Below are positions 8,146-17,190 of a stretch of DNA of 64,000 nucleotides, piece by piece. Under the pieces are notes generated by a model. It saw nothing but the letters and a program-made list of their open reading frames with translations. It had not been told where the DNA came from and did no database searches. The stretch is from Verrucomicrobiaceae bacterium. GTDB taxonomy: Bacteria > Verrucomicrobiota > Verrucomicrobiia > Verrucomicrobiales > Verrucomicrobiaceae. Each line of letters starts with the position of its first letter. Within the stretch, counting starts at the first letter, position 1. The position numbers were made by a program, and so were the translations under genes. The stretch spans positions 271,059 through 335,058 of the forward strand of contig CANGYJ010000008.1 in NCBI GenBank assembly GCA_947458455.1. The letters are read 5' to 3'.

Positions 8146-10347
8146 ATGCCACGTGTCCTGTTAAGTCTTATCGCCTCCTTTTTGACGGCAACTTTGGCCT
8201 TCTCCGCCGAAGCCCCGTCCTTCCGCAACACCATTCAGCCGATTCTCACACGCTACGGCTGCGCGATGGGCGCCTGCCACGGTGCCGCAGCGGGACAGGG
8301 CGGCTTTCGTCTCTCGCTGCGTGGTTTCGATGACGAGGGCGACTGGCTTTCGATCACGCGCAGCGCGAATGGTCGCCGTCTCACGCTCGAAGATCCGGCT
8401 CGCAGTCTCTTTCTCCTCAAAGCGGTCAAAGCCGTGCCGCACAAGGGCGACAAGCGTTTTGAGATGAACTCTGTAGAGTACAAAGCGATCGCCGACTGGA
8501 TCGCGGCGGGAGCGCCGGGGCCGAAGGCGGATGATCCGCGCATCGTTTCGCTCAGCGTGTCGGAGCCGCATCTGGTCACGCAGGCCGGCAAAAGCATGCA
8601 ACTCAAAGTGACCGCGAAATTCAGCGATGGGCACAGCGAGGACGTCACGCGCTGGTGCAAATACAACGCCACCAATGCGAGCGTGGCCACCGTGGATGAT
8701 GCGGGCCTCATCAAGACCACCGGCAGCGGCGAGGCAACGGTCAGTGCCTGGTACCTGAGCCTGCTGAGCGTGACCACCATCACCGTGCCGCAGCCGAACA
8801 AGCTCGAACCTGCCGCCTTTGCCGTGCTCAAGCCGCGAAACTTCATCGACGAGCATGTTTTGACGAAACTTCGCGAGCTGAACATTCCGCCGTCAGATCG
8901 GGCGAGCGATGCCGAATTCATCCGACGTGCTTTTCTTGACACCATCGGCGTTTTGCCCACGACCGATGAAGCTCGCGCATTCCTCACCGACAAAGCAGCC
9001 GACAAACGCGACCGCCTCATCGACACGCTTTTGAAACGGCCCGAGTTCGTCGATTACTGGTCGCACCGCTGGAGCGATCTACTGCTCGTCAATGGCGACA
9101 AATTGATGCCTGAGGCCATGTGGGCCTACTACAACTGGATTCGCCGCCACGTCGCCGCGAACACGCCGTGGGACGCCATGGTGCGTGATCTGCTCACCGC
9201 CAGCGGCAGCACGCTGGAGCATGGCGGCGGCAATTTCTTCGTGCTCAACGACGAGCCCACCAAATGCGCCGAAACCGTCAGCGTGGCCTTCATGGGCACC
9301 TCCATCGCCTGCGCGAAGTGTCACAACCACCCGATGGAAAAATGGACGCACGATCAGTACTACGCCTTCGCGAATCTCTTCGCCCGCATCCGGTCCAAAA
9401 ACGGCACGCAGGCCAATGAGCGCGTGCTTTTCAGCGACACGCAGGGCGAGATCATCACGCCACTCACCGGCAAAGCCCAGCCTCCGCGCCCGCTCGATGC
9501 CGTGCAGCCCGTCTCGATGACCTCCACCAAGGATCGTCGCATCACACTCGCGAACTGGCTCACCAGCGCCGATAACAAACTCTTTCAACGCGCCATCGTG
9601 AACCGCGTGTGGGCGAACTTCTTCGGCAGCGGACTCGTCGAGGCCGTCGATGACCTCCGCGTCACCAATCCCGCCAGCAACGAGCCGCTCTTCGCCGCCG
9701 CCTGCGAGCACCTCGTGAAGCAAAAATTCGACTTGAAGGCCCTCATGCGCACCATTTTGCAAAGCGAGACCTATCAGCGCAGCAGCATCACCCTTCCCGA
9801 AAACATCACCGACCTCCGCTACGGCTCCCACTGCGTGCCACGCCGTCTGAAGGCCGAGGTGCTGCTCGACACCGTGTCGCAGGTCACCGCCGCGCCCACC
9901 ACCTTCAAGATCGACCGCCGCAACGCCAACCGCGGCACCGCCGACGCCTACCCCATGGGCTTCCGCGCCCTGCAATTGCCCGACAGCAACATCGCCAGCT
10001 ACTTCCTCAAAAGTTTCGGCCGCGCCGACCGCGTCGCCACCTGCGAATGCGAGCGCACCAACGAACCCAGCATGGCCCAGGCCCTCCACATCGCCAACGG
10101 CGACACCCTGAACCTCAAACTCGCCCAAAAAGACAACCGCCTCGACGCCCTCCTCACCAGCCAGCAACCCGACGCCAAAATCATCGAAGAAGCCTACCTC
10201 CTCACCCTCACCCGCGCCCCCACCGCTCACGAACTCGAAAAAGCCACCGCGATGCTCACCACCGCCAAACGCGAAGACCGCCGCACCACGCTGGAAGATC
10301 TGTTTTGGAGCCTGATGAGCTCGAAGGAGTTTTTGTTTAATCACTGA
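8146..10347 (+). CDS. Exported DUF1549/DUF1553 protein with BIG2-like domain and heme-type motif
   Basis: 733 residues with a signal peptide (residues 1-21). Near the N-terminus is C39-AMGA-CH, the CX4CH variant of a c-type heme motif common in planctomycete cytochrome-like proteins. An Ig-like BIG2 domain follows (about 140-225, ending TGSGEATVSAW), then DUF1549 (about 235-440, containing CAKCHNHPMEKW, a true CxxCH) and DUF1553 (about 480-720, with LANWLTSADNKLFQRAIVNR and QSETYQRSS). The family accompanies DUF1501 proteins and is thought to work in extracytoplasmic redox or glycan metabolism; the activity is unproven. The ATG at 8146 is preferred to an upstream TTG at 8137. A palindrome follows the stop codon at once. 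Confidence 0.88.
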   Translation: MPRVLLSLIASFLTATLAFSAEAPSFRNTIQPILTRYGCAMGACHGAAAGQGGFRLSLRGFDDEGDWLSITRSANGRRLTLEDPARSLFLLKAVKAVPHKGDKRFEMNSVEYKAIADWIAAGAPGPKADDPRIVSLSVSEPHLVTQAGKSMQLKVTAKFSDGHSEDVTRWCKYNATNASVATVDDAGLIKTTGSGEATVSAWYLSLLSVTTITVPQPNKLEPAAFAVLKPRNFIDEHVLTKLRELNIPPSDRASDAEFIRRAFLDTIGVLPTTDEARAFLTDKAADKRDRLIDTLLKRPEFVDYWSHRWSDLLLVNGDKLMPEAMWAYYNWIRRHVAANTPWDAMVRDLLTASGSTLEHGGGNFFVLNDEPTKCAETVSVAFMGTSIACAKCHNHPMEKWTHDQYYAFANLFARIRSKNGTQANERVLFSDTQGEIITPLTGKAQPPRPLDAVQPVSMTSTKDRRITLANWLTSADNKLFQRAIVNRVWANFFGSGLVEAVDDLRVTNPASNEPLFAAACEHLVKQKFDLKALMRTILQSETYQRSSITLPENITDLRYGSHCVPRRLKAEVLLDTVSQVTAAPTTFKIDRRNANRGTADAYPMGFRALQLPDSNIASYFLKSFGRADRVATCECERTNEPSMAQALHIANGDTLNLKLAQKDNRLDALLTSQQPDAKIIEEAYLLTLTRAPTAHELEKATAMLTTAKREDRRTTLEDLFWSLMSSKEFLFNH

Positions 10348-10350
10348 GCC

Positions 10351-10374
10351 GTAGAGCGAATGTCCACATTCGCT
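10351..10374 (+). repeat. Solitary GTAG-footed palindrome (REP-like)
   Basis: GTAG at 10351-10354 is followed by a hairpin with 9-base arms AGCGAATGT and ACATTCGCT around CC. It lies 4 bases after the DUF1549/DUF1553 stop codon and has no T-run, so it is not an ordinary terminator. The GTAG foot next to a palindrome is the hallmark of REP elements. Confidence 0.6.
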
Positions 10375-10388
10375 GAACCTGGAACCCC

Positions 10389-11027
10389 ATGAAACGCTTC
10401 TTCCAATTGATGCTCGGGCTGCTTTTCACAGCCGTGGGCTTTTTGGGGTGTTGGTTTGCCCTGCTCACTTACCGAGTTTGGCGTTTCCCTTGGCAGTTGT
10501 GCCTCGCAGTTCTTTTGCTTGTTGGAGCTGTTTACCTTTTTGCGGACAAGAAGAGGTCAAGCTGGGTGAGATTCCCTTCCTTTGGGTTCATGGGTGGAGC
10601 AGGATCACTGGGAGCCGCGCTAAGCTACGGTCGCCCTTTGGAATCGGCGATTCTGGTTGGGGTCGTCTCTCTATTTTGGGCTGCCTCCTATTGGTTTAAA
10701 GCGGTTCGAAGTTCATCATTACTCTTCGTCGTGCCTCTGGCCTTCGGTTGGATCACTTTCGTGACTGACCACGCTGTTTTTGGAGGCCAGATTTATGCGT
10801 GGAAGTGGCGCGTTATCGAGCATCCAATCTTCAGTCCTACTGGATTCAGCAAGATCGAGCATCATGGACGCCGCACGATTTATGTCACGGACACCGGCTT
10901 TGTTGATCCTTGCGTTGTGGCCGTCGTGTGGGGCTGGCAAGTTTTCCCGAAAAGCGTGAATTTGGGCGATAACGAACCGGATGGAAGGTTGATTGATGAT
11001 CCGCGGATCGAGGAGGCGATACGATGA
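10389..11027 (+). CDS. Polytopic membrane protein of unknown function
   Basis: 212 residues with hydrophobic segments at about 5-27, 35-52, 62-80, 86-104 and 108-125, then a soluble C-terminal part (HHGRRTIYVTDTGFVDPC, VGWGW-like segment, PDGRLIDDPRIEEAI). No family recognised. Base composition and codon use are visibly less GC-rich than in the neighbours, which could mean recent acquisition. It sits between a solitary REP-like palindrome and an 89-base repeat element. Confidence 0.65.
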   Translation: MKRFFQLMLGLLFTAVGFLGCWFALLTYRVWRFPWQLCLAVLLLVGAVYLFADKKRSSWVRFPSFGFMGGAGSLGAALSYGRPLESAILVGVVSLFWAASYWFKAVRSSSLLFVVPLAFGWITFVTDHAVFGGQIYAWKWRVIEHPIFSPTGFSKIEHHGRRTIYVTDTGFVDPCVVAVVWGWQVFPKSVNLGDNEPDGRLIDDPRIEEAIR

Positions 11028-11096
11028 GCCGCGCAATCCAACTCATCCAAGCCCAACGGGGTTCCGTCAGTCTCCACGGTGCCCGCACCTCGCGTG

Positions 11097-11185
11097 AGCG
11101 TCCTGGAGTGCTCCAGCCCTCTGGAGCTTTTCGCAGGCCAAACGACTCCCGAAAGCGCCGGAGGACCGGCGCACTCCAGGACGCT
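11097..11185 (+). repeat. 89-bp palindromic repeat element, copy A
   Basis: The ends are a perfect 15-base inverted repeat, AGCGTCCTGGAGTGC and GCACTCCAGGACGCT. Smaller inverted pairs lie inside (TCCAGCCCTCTGGA; GCGCCGGAGGACCGGCGC). A second copy in opposite orientation lies at 14973-15062, with the two flanking the WD40 and PPC genes. This copy fills most of the 193-base gap before the WD40 gene, and nothing else was seen in that gap. Confidence 0.8.
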
Positions 11186-11220
11186 TCCGCGTGCTTTCAC
11201 CCTTCCCGTCTCTTGATGTC

Positions 11221-12522
11221 ATGAAACGACTTCTTCTCCTCTCACTCGCCTTCATCGCCACCACCCACGCCCAAACCGTGGACTACACGAAGCAGATCAC
11301 TCCGCTCTTCGACACCTACTGCATCGACTGCCACAGCGCGGACGACGCGGATGGGGAGTTCGCGTTGGACACCTTCGCGGCGCTCATGAAGGGCGGCGAG
11401 GAAGGCGCGGCCATCGTGGCGGGGAAGGCGGACGAGTCGCTGCTGGTGAAGTTTCTCGAAGGGCGCTCGGGTCGCGGTGGGAAGAATGAATTCATGCCGC
11501 CGGGCAAGCGCGAGAAGCTGAAGGCGGAAGAGATCGCGCTCATCAAGGCATGGATCAACGCGGGTGCGAAAGGCCCGCTCGTCACGGAGGCGAAACCGAT
11601 GCCCAAAGAGGTCATCACACCAAAAATCGCACCGACGGTGCCGCCGAAGCGCTCGATCCAGGCGGTGGCGTTTTCGCCGAAGGTGCAATTCGTCGCGGTG
11701 GGACGTTACGGAGAGGTGGAACTCGTCAATCCGGTCAATCAAGTCACCGTTCGGAAACTCACTGGCTTCACGGGCAAGGTGAACGCGGTCGTCTTCTCGC
11801 CCGATGGCGAAACGGTCTATGCCGCCGGTGGAGAGGCGGGCATCGTGGGTATCGTGCGGAGCTGGAAAACGGGTGATGGCACGGCGCTACGCTCATTTGA
11901 AGGTCACACCGATGCCGCGTATGCGCTCGCGGTTTCGCCGGATGGCAAATGGATTGCCACGGGAGCCTACGATCAAAAAATCCGCCTTTGGGACACCGCG
12001 ACGGGCAAAGAGATCGCTTTGCTAAAAGGCCACAACGGCGCGGTGAACGGCCTCTCGTTCCGCCCCGATGGCAAGGTGCTCGCCAGCGCCAGCGCGGACC
12101 GCACGGTGAAGCTGTGGAGCATCCCGACAGGCCAGCGACTCGACACGCTCTCGCAGCCGACGAAAGAGCAGACGAGCGTCGTCTTCAGTGCCGATGGGAA
12201 AACGCTCTTCGCCGCCGGTGGCGACAACCGCATCCGCGTGTGGGCGATCAGCGCCGCGGCGAAGGAAGGCACGAACAAAATCCTCACCAGCCGCTTCGCG
12301 CATGAAGGCGGCATCTTGAATCTCGCGCTCTCCGCCGATGGCAAACGGCTCGCCTCGACCGCGACGGACAAAACGCTCAAACTCTGGAACACCGCCGACC
12401 TCACCGAAAAACTCCTCCTCGAAAAACAACCCGACTGGTCCTCCGCCCTCGCCTTCACCGACAAAGCGCAACTCATCGCAGGTCGCGTCGATGGCACCTG
12501 GAGCGTGTATGAGCCTCGCTGA
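11221..12522 (+). CDS. Exported cytochrome c / WD40 beta-propeller protein
   Basis: 433 residues. A signal peptide (MKRLLLLSLAFIATTHAQ) precedes a planctomycete-type cytochrome c domain with a heme motif C34-ID-CH and the distal MPPGKREKL methionine region. From about residue 140 there is a beta-propeller with WD40-like units, including SPDGKWIATGAYDQKIRLWD, RPDGKVLASASADRTVKLWS and SADGKRLASTATDKTLKLWN. Such fusions occur with DUF1501 and DUF1549/DUF1553 proteins in PVC bacteria; a role in periplasmic electron transfer or surface scaffolding is inferred. The ATG at 11221 starts the signal peptide. The PPC gene begins 13 bases downstream, so the two are probably co-transcribed. Confidence 0.88.
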   Translation: MKRLLLLSLAFIATTHAQTVDYTKQITPLFDTYCIDCHSADDADGEFALDTFAALMKGGEEGAAIVAGKADESLLVKFLEGRSGRGGKNEFMPPGKREKLKAEEIALIKAWINAGAKGPLVTEAKPMPKEVITPKIAPTVPPKRSIQAVAFSPKVQFVAVGRYGEVELVNPVNQVTVRKLTGFTGKVNAVVFSPDGETVYAAGGEAGIVGIVRSWKTGDGTALRSFEGHTDAAYALAVSPDGKWIATGAYDQKIRLWDTATGKEIALLKGHNGAVNGLSFRPDGKVLASASADRTVKLWSIPTGQRLDTLSQPTKEQTSVVFSADGKTLFAAGGDNRIRVWAISAAAKEGTNKILTSRFAHEGGILNLALSADGKRLASTATDKTLKLWNTADLTEKLLLEKQPDWSSALAFTDKAQLIAGRVDGTWSVYEPR

Positions 12523-12535
12523 ACCTTTGACTGCC

Positions 12536-14956
12536 ATGAAATCCCTCTTTCCCGTTCTTGTCCTCCTGCTCGGCCTTTCGTCCGCTGAGGCTCAAAAGGC
12601 CCCCAAACCCAAAAAAGCCGACGCAGTCGCCAAAATGGCCACAAAGTCCGCCAAACCGACGCTCACGAGCGTTTCGCCGCGTGGGCTGCATCTCGGTGCG
12701 GAGCAGGTTTTCAGCCTCGCGGGCAAAGATTTGGCCGGTGCGACTGTTTTGACCTCACACAAGGATTTGAAGCCCGTCATCGATGCGGCGGCGAGCACGG
12801 CCACGAAGCTCGTTTTCAAGCTCCAATCACCCGCAACGCTCGGTCGCAGCAGTCACGACGTTTGGGTGAAAACGGCGGGCGGCGAGTCAGCCAAGCTCAA
12901 ACTCTATGCCGACGATCTCGCGCCCATCACCACCACGGCGGCGGATTTCAAAAACGGCCCGGTGCAGATCGCCCAGCTCCCCGCGAGCGTGTGGGGCACG
13001 CTCACCGAGACGGGCCAGCATGACGCCTATCGTTTCACCGCAAAGGCAGGCGAGGAACTCGTGCTCGATCTCGCCGTGGCGCAGGTCGGCAGCGCGGCAA
13101 AATCGCCCACGCTCGAAATCGTGGATGCGAACCGCAACGTGCTCGTCGTGAATCGCGGCCTCGACAGCGGCAGCGATCCCTTCCTCGCGTGGAAAGCGCC
13201 TGCGGATGGCGATTACCACGTCCTCGTCAGCAACACGACGATGGATGGCAGTGACGGTCATGCGTATCGCCTCACCATCGGTGCTTTGCCGTATGTCACC
13301 GCTTGGACGCCGCTCACCGCGCAGCTTGTTCAAGAGACGAAAGTCACGCTCATCGGCCATCACCTCGGCGACAAGGCCACGGTGACGATGAAAGCGGACA
13401 AGGAAGGCATGGCAAACGTACCACTCGATGCCAAAGCGCTGCGTTTTCGCACGATGCCCTCGTTGCGCGTGAGTGCGCTGGCGCAGGTCAGCGAGGTGGA
13501 GGGGAATGATGACCTCGCGAAGGCGCAGGTGGTGATTTTGCCGGTGAATGTGAGCGCAGCGCTTCGTAGAACGAGTTTTCCAACTCGTTCAGGTTTCGGC
13601 ACGGCGGGGAACGAGTTGGAAAACTCGTTCTACGACACCGATCACTTCGCCTTCGATGCCAAAAAAGGCCAAACGTGGATCATCGAGGCCACCGCCGCTC
13701 AAGCCGGCTCGCCCGCCGATACGAAGCTCGAAGTCCTCCACACCGATGGCAAACCCGTCGCCCGTTTGCTCATGCAGGCCGTGCGCGACAGCTACAACAA
13801 CTTCCGCAGCGTCGATGCCAACAACCCGGACATCCGCCTACAAAATTGGGAGGAGATGGAGCTCAATGAGTATGTCTGGTTCAACGGCGATGTGATGAAG
13901 ATCATCCGCATGCCACGCGGGCCGGACGGCGGCTGCTTCTTCTACATCAACGATGGCAAACGCCGCGCTTACTTCGACACCAGCGCCACCTCGCACTCGC
14001 TCGACGAGCCCTGCTACGTCGTGCAGCCCTATCCGCTCGGCAGCAGCATCGCCGCGAATGGCCTTCCCATTTTCACCGTGAACTATCAAAACGACGACAG
14101 CGGCGACCGTAAAATCGGCCGCGACTCGCGCCTGACCTTCACCGCGCCTGCCGATGGCCGTTTCGTCGTCAAAGTCACCGACACGCGCGGCTGGGGCGGC
14201 GAGCGCTTTGTCTATTCACTCGCCATCCGCGAGCCGAAGCCCGACTTCAGCGTCAAACTCGCCGGCATGAATCCCACCGTGATGCCCGGAGCCTCCGTGG
14301 GCTTCTCCTTCCGCGCCGAGCGCACGGACAATTTCGACGATCCCATCCAGATCGACATCACCGGCCTGCCACCGGGTTTTTTCGCCTCCTCGCCTCTCCT
14401 TATTGAAGCCGGTCACGATTTGATCAGCGGCTCACTCCGCGCCGCACCCGATGCCAAAGCGGAGGCGGATTGGAGCAAGCTCAAGATCACCGCGAAGGGC
14501 AAAGGCATCACGCACGACGCCGGAACCTTCGGCAAGGTCACGCTAGGTGCCACGCCGAAGTTCATCATCGTCATGGAGCCCGACAACGGCGGCAGAGCCG
14601 TCATGCGTGAGATCAAAGACGAGACCCAGCCGCTCGAAATCACCCTCGTCCCCGGCCAGACCGTCAAAGCCTGGATACGCGCCGTCCGCCAGGGCAACGA
14701 CGGCCTCATCAACCTCGACGTGCACGGCCTTCCGCACGGCGTCATCATCGATGACATCGGCCTCAACGGCGTGCAGATCCGCGAGAAGGAAAACGAGCGC
14801 CCCATCTTCATCCGCGCCGCGAACTGGGTGAAGGACCAAGAGAAACTCATCCACGCCGCCCTCAGCTCCGCCCGCAACGAGCACGACAGCGCCGCCCTTC
14901 AAACGAGCTTCCCGATCCTCATGAAGATCCGCAAGCCCGGCGTCGCGGCGAGGTGA
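12536..14956 (+). CDS. Large exported PPC-domain protein carrying an in-frame palindromic insert
   Basis: 806 residues with a signal peptide (MKSLFPVLVLLLGLSSAEAQ). An Ig-like segment (about 40-120) precedes a PPC (pre-peptidase C-terminal) domain at about 140-250 (VWGTLTETGQHDAYRFTAKA; DGDYHVLVSNTTMDGSDGHA). A second PPC-like region follows at about 345-560 and Ig-like domains to the end. No protease or other catalytic motif was seen. A 68-base perfect inverted repeat (13566-13633) interrupts the second PPC-like region without breaking the frame and encodes roughly RRTSFPTRSGFGTAGNELEN. The gene follows the WD40/cytochrome gene closely. Its product is probably secreted or surface-bound; the role is unknown. 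Confidence 0.8.
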   Translation: MKSLFPVLVLLLGLSSAEAQKAPKPKKADAVAKMATKSAKPTLTSVSPRGLHLGAEQVFSLAGKDLAGATVLTSHKDLKPVIDAAASTATKLVFKLQSPATLGRSSHDVWVKTAGGESAKLKLYADDLAPITTTAADFKNGPVQIAQLPASVWGTLTETGQHDAYRFTAKAGEELVLDLAVAQVGSAAKSPTLEIVDANRNVLVVNRGLDSGSDPFLAWKAPADGDYHVLVSNTTMDGSDGHAYRLTIGALPYVTAWTPLTAQLVQETKVTLIGHHLGDKATVTMKADKEGMANVPLDAKALRFRTMPSLRVSALAQVSEVEGNDDLAKAQVVILPVNVSAALRRTSFPTRSGFGTAGNELENSFYDTDHFAFDAKKGQTWIIEATAAQAGSPADTKLEVLHTDGKPVARLLMQAVRDSYNNFRSVDANNPDIRLQNWEEMELNEYVWFNGDVMKIIRMPRGPDGGCFFYINDGKRRAYFDTSATSHSLDEPCYVVQPYPLGSSIAANGLPIFTVNYQNDDSGDRKIGRDSRLTFTAPADGRFVVKVTDTRGWGGERFVYSLAIREPKPDFSVKLAGMNPTVMPGASVGFSFRAERTDNFDDPIQIDITGLPPGFFASSPLLIEAGHDLISGSLRAAPDAKAEADWSKLKITAKGKGITHDAGTFGKVTLGATPKFIIVMEPDNGGRAVMREIKDETQPLEITLVPGQTVKAWIRAVRQGNDGLINLDVHGLPHGVIIDDIGLNGVQIREKENERPIFIRAANWVKDQEKLIHAALSSARNEHDSAALQTSFPILMKIRKPGVAAR
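13566..13633. repeat. REPIN-like GTAG/CTAC palindrome inside the PPC gene
   Basis: A 24-base arm at 13566-13589 (beginning GTAGAACGAGTTTTCC) is the exact reverse complement of 13610-13633 (ending GGAAAACTCGTTCTAC), around a 20-base centre. Each arm is GTAG plus its own small hairpin (AACGAGTT/AACTCGTT), which is the layout of two REPs facing each other. It lies wholly inside coding sequence and has no stop in the reading frame. Confidence 0.85.
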
Positions 14957-14972
14957 TGTCCGAAGATCGCGA

Positions 14973-15062
14973 AGCGTTTTGGAGTGCGCCGGGCATCCGG
15001 CGCTTTCGTGGGTCGGGCGACGCTCGAAAAGCTCCAGAGGGCTGGGAGCACTCCAGGAGGCT
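14973..15062 (-). repeat. 90-bp palindromic repeat element, copy B (inverted)
   Basis: The reverse complement aligns along its whole length with copy A at 11097-11185, at roughly 85% identity by eye. Shared blocks are GCTCCAGAGGGCTGG, GGAGTGCGCCGG and CCGGCGCTTTCG. One end has drifted (AGCGTTTTGGAGTGC rather than AGCGTCCTGGAGTGC). It lies 16 bases after the PPC stop codon, in the 237-base gap before the DUF1080 gene. The rest of that gap shows nothing recognisable. Confidence 0.78.
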
Positions 15063-15193
15063 GCAGCGAGAGAGGGCGTCCCATGTAAGTGCGTGTTCGC
15101 CTAACTCGATGATTCAGGTGGCGGCCATTTGCGTAGGAGGGGATTGCTTTGCCGAGCTGCGACATAATTGAAGCCAGACCCACGTTTGTTCTT

Positions 15194-15901
15194 ATGATGA
15201 GACTCCTGCTCACGCTTCTTCTTTTGACCTCCCCAGCTTTCGCGGAGGACACACTGGCCTTCAAAGATCTTTTCAATGGCAAGGATCTGAGTGGCTGGGT
15301 GGATGTGAATACATCCAAAGAGACCTGGAGCGTCAAAGACGGTCTGCTGGTTTGCAGTGGGTTGCCGATCGGTGTGATGCGGAGCGAGCGGCAGTATGAA
15401 AACTTTGTCCTGCACATTGAGTGGCGGCACATGAAGCCCGGTGGGAACAGCGGCGTGTTTTTGTGGAGCGATGCCACACCTGCGCCGGATAAGCAGCTTC
15501 CGAAAGGCCTCGAAGTGCAGATGCTAGAGCTGCAATGGCCCGCTCTGCATCCGACGAAAGACGGCCAGCCCAATCATCCTGGCTATGTGAGCGGTGAACT
15601 CTTCGGCGCGAATGGCCTGGAAATCATCCCGGAGAATCCACGAGGCAAACGAAGCATGTCGTTTGAGTTTCGCTGCAAAGGAGCGGGTGAATGGAATACC
15701 TACGATGTGGTGGCGGTGGATGGCGTGGTTAAGCTGAGCATCAACGGCAAGTTCGTGAATGGCGTTAGCCAGTCCACCGTGCGCAAAGGCTACCTCTGCC
15801 TCGAATCCGAAGGCAGTGAGATTCATTTCCGCCATATCCGTCTGCTGGAGTTGCCGCCAGGTCGCAGCACACCGGAGCAGACGGCACCGATGCTGAAGTG
15901 A
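15194..15901 (+). CDS. DUF1080 (3-keto-disaccharide hydrolase-like) secreted protein
   Basis: 235 residues with a signal peptide ([19 protein letters not shown]). A single DUF1080 jelly-roll domain follows: [17 protein letters not shown] at the start, [32 protein letters not shown], and [20 protein letters not shown] with a C-terminal [20 protein letters not shown]. Some DUF1080 members hydrolyse 3-keto-glycosides and others only bind sugar; the family is expanded in PVC bacteria. It is convergent with the BNR protein gene and sits at the edge of the sulfatase cluster, so a glycan role fits. Either ATG at 15194 or 15197 could be the start. Confidence 0.85.
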   Translation: MMRLLLTLLLLTSPAFAEDTLAFKDLFNGKDLSGWVDVNTSKETWSVKDGLLVCSGLPIGVMRSERQYENFVLHIEWRHMKPGGNSGVFLWSDATPAPDKQLPKGLEVQMLELQWPALHPTKDGQPNHPGYVSGELFGANGLEIIPENPRGKRSMSFEFRCKGAGEWNTYDVVAVDGVVKLSINGKFVNGVSQSTVRKGYLCLESEGSEIHFRHIRLLELPPGRSTPEQTAPMLK

Positions 15902-15907
15902 GATGCC

Positions 15908-17113
15908 TTAGGGCTTCGGTTTCAGAAAAAGCACCTCCGCACGCTCGATCCAGCCTTTGCGCAGGTCCATGCGAAACCAGCCGTCGCTATTCATGCGATT
16001 GATGCGGCAGCCGCTACGAGCGCCGAACTCCTTCAAATCATACTGCGCCCATGTTTTGCCGCCATCCGGTGACCAGATGATGCCGCAGCCATAAGGGGAG
16101 GCCGGGGCGCAGTGCGTGGCGAGGAAGACGCCGTCCTCATGGAGCATGTTGGCCGATTCGTAACCCGGATTGAAGAGCATCGTGTGCTTCGAGGTATCCG
16201 TGATGTCTTTTGGATCACTCACAAAGATGCCGCGATCATAGCGGTTGGCGATGGCGAGGCCATTCGCATCGGCGATCCAGTGGCATTTGCCATCAATGAA
16301 ATTCAACCCACCGCATTTGAAGCGCGAATTTGAGTTCACGCTGATAACGAGCTTCCAATCCCACTGATCCGCCGCGGCGTCGTAGGTGCCGCGAATCCAA
16401 TGAACCTCGTTGCCATCGCCGCGATCAATATCGCCGGTGACGGCATAGAAGGCGTTTTCAGCCGGGTTGTAGGTTACGTTGTGGATGTGACGGGCGATGA
16501 GCTTGTTTTCGGGATCGCCAAGCAGTGGTGCATCTTTTTGCTGGAACTTCGGATTCTGGCCGAAGGCATACGCCAGCTTCACCGTCGCACCGCTGTCGGT
16601 GGAATAATAAATGTTCACCGGCACGGCACCGCCGAGCACGTTGCAGTAGTTTCCCCAGACGACTATTTCCTTTCCGCCGACTTCGAAGCAGTGCTCACCA
16701 TCGAGTGAATGAAAGTACCATCCTGGCTGGTCCGCCTTCACGGGCGTGTGAGGCAGGTAATCGCTGCCACCCGAACGCTTCACGATGATCTCGCGGTGTG
16801 ATTTGAGATTGTCCGTGCTGAGGAAAAGCCGCTCGCGGGTGGCGAAGAGCACGTTTCCGTTCTTCAAGAGCACGCTGAAGGTGATGTTTTGTGCCTCCGG
16901 GAACTCCGCCACATGCGGCCAAGTTTTGCCGCAATCATCTGAAAGCATGATTTGCGTGCCTTTGAAGGCAACCATGCGGCTTCCGCGCTGGGTATCGATG
17001 TAGGGTTCCTCCGCCGAGGGCATGCGATAATAAAAATGCTCCGTCTCACCCTCTGTGAGGGCTGACGCGAGGGTGGAGGCGAAGGAGAAAAGAGCGAGGA
17101 GAAGCGGCTTCAT
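15908..17113 (-). CDS. Secreted BNR-repeat (sialidase-fold) protein
   Basis: 401 residues with a signal peptide (MKPLLLALFSFASTLASA). Asp-box motifs of a sialidase-type beta-propeller are visible (LSDDCGKTWPHV near 60-70; SPDGGKTWAQYD near 355), with other blades such as YYSTDSGATVKLAY. The catalytic residues of true sialidases cannot be assigned, so the substrate is uncertain. The neighbours (DUF1080, PL6 lyase, sulfatases) suggest a role with extracellular glycans. The start at 17113 begins the signal peptide. It is convergent with the DUF1080 gene, 6 bases away. Confidence 0.75.
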   Translation of the reverse strand: MKPLLLALFSFASTLASALTEGETEHFYYRMPSAEEPYIDTQRGSRMVAFKGTQIMLSDDCGKTWPHVAEFPEAQNITFSVLLKNGNVLFATRERLFLSTDNLKSHREIIVKRSGGSDYLPHTPVKADQPGWYFHSLDGEHCFEVGGKEIVVWGNYCNVLGGAVPVNIYYSTDSGATVKLAYAFGQNPKFQQKDAPLLGDPENKLIARHIHNVTYNPAENAFYAVTGDIDRGDGNEVHWIRGTYDAAADQWDWKLVISVNSNSRFKCGGLNFIDGKCHWIADANGLAIANRYDRGIFVSDPKDITDTSKHTMLFNPGYESANMLHEDGVFLATHCAPASPYGCGIIWSPDGGKTWAQYDLKEFGARSGCRINRMNSDGWFRMDLRKGWIERAEVLFLKPKP

Positions 17114-17190
17114 GGCATAGCGAACTACGGACGACGAAGCGGCAACCATTCACCACCGCCCTGCTTCAGAATTTCAAGCGGCGGCTAAGC

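Noticed and set aside
10351..10374. Intrinsic terminator after the DUF1549/DUF1553 gene
   Set aside because: No T-run follows the hairpin on either strand; a REP-like element explains it better.
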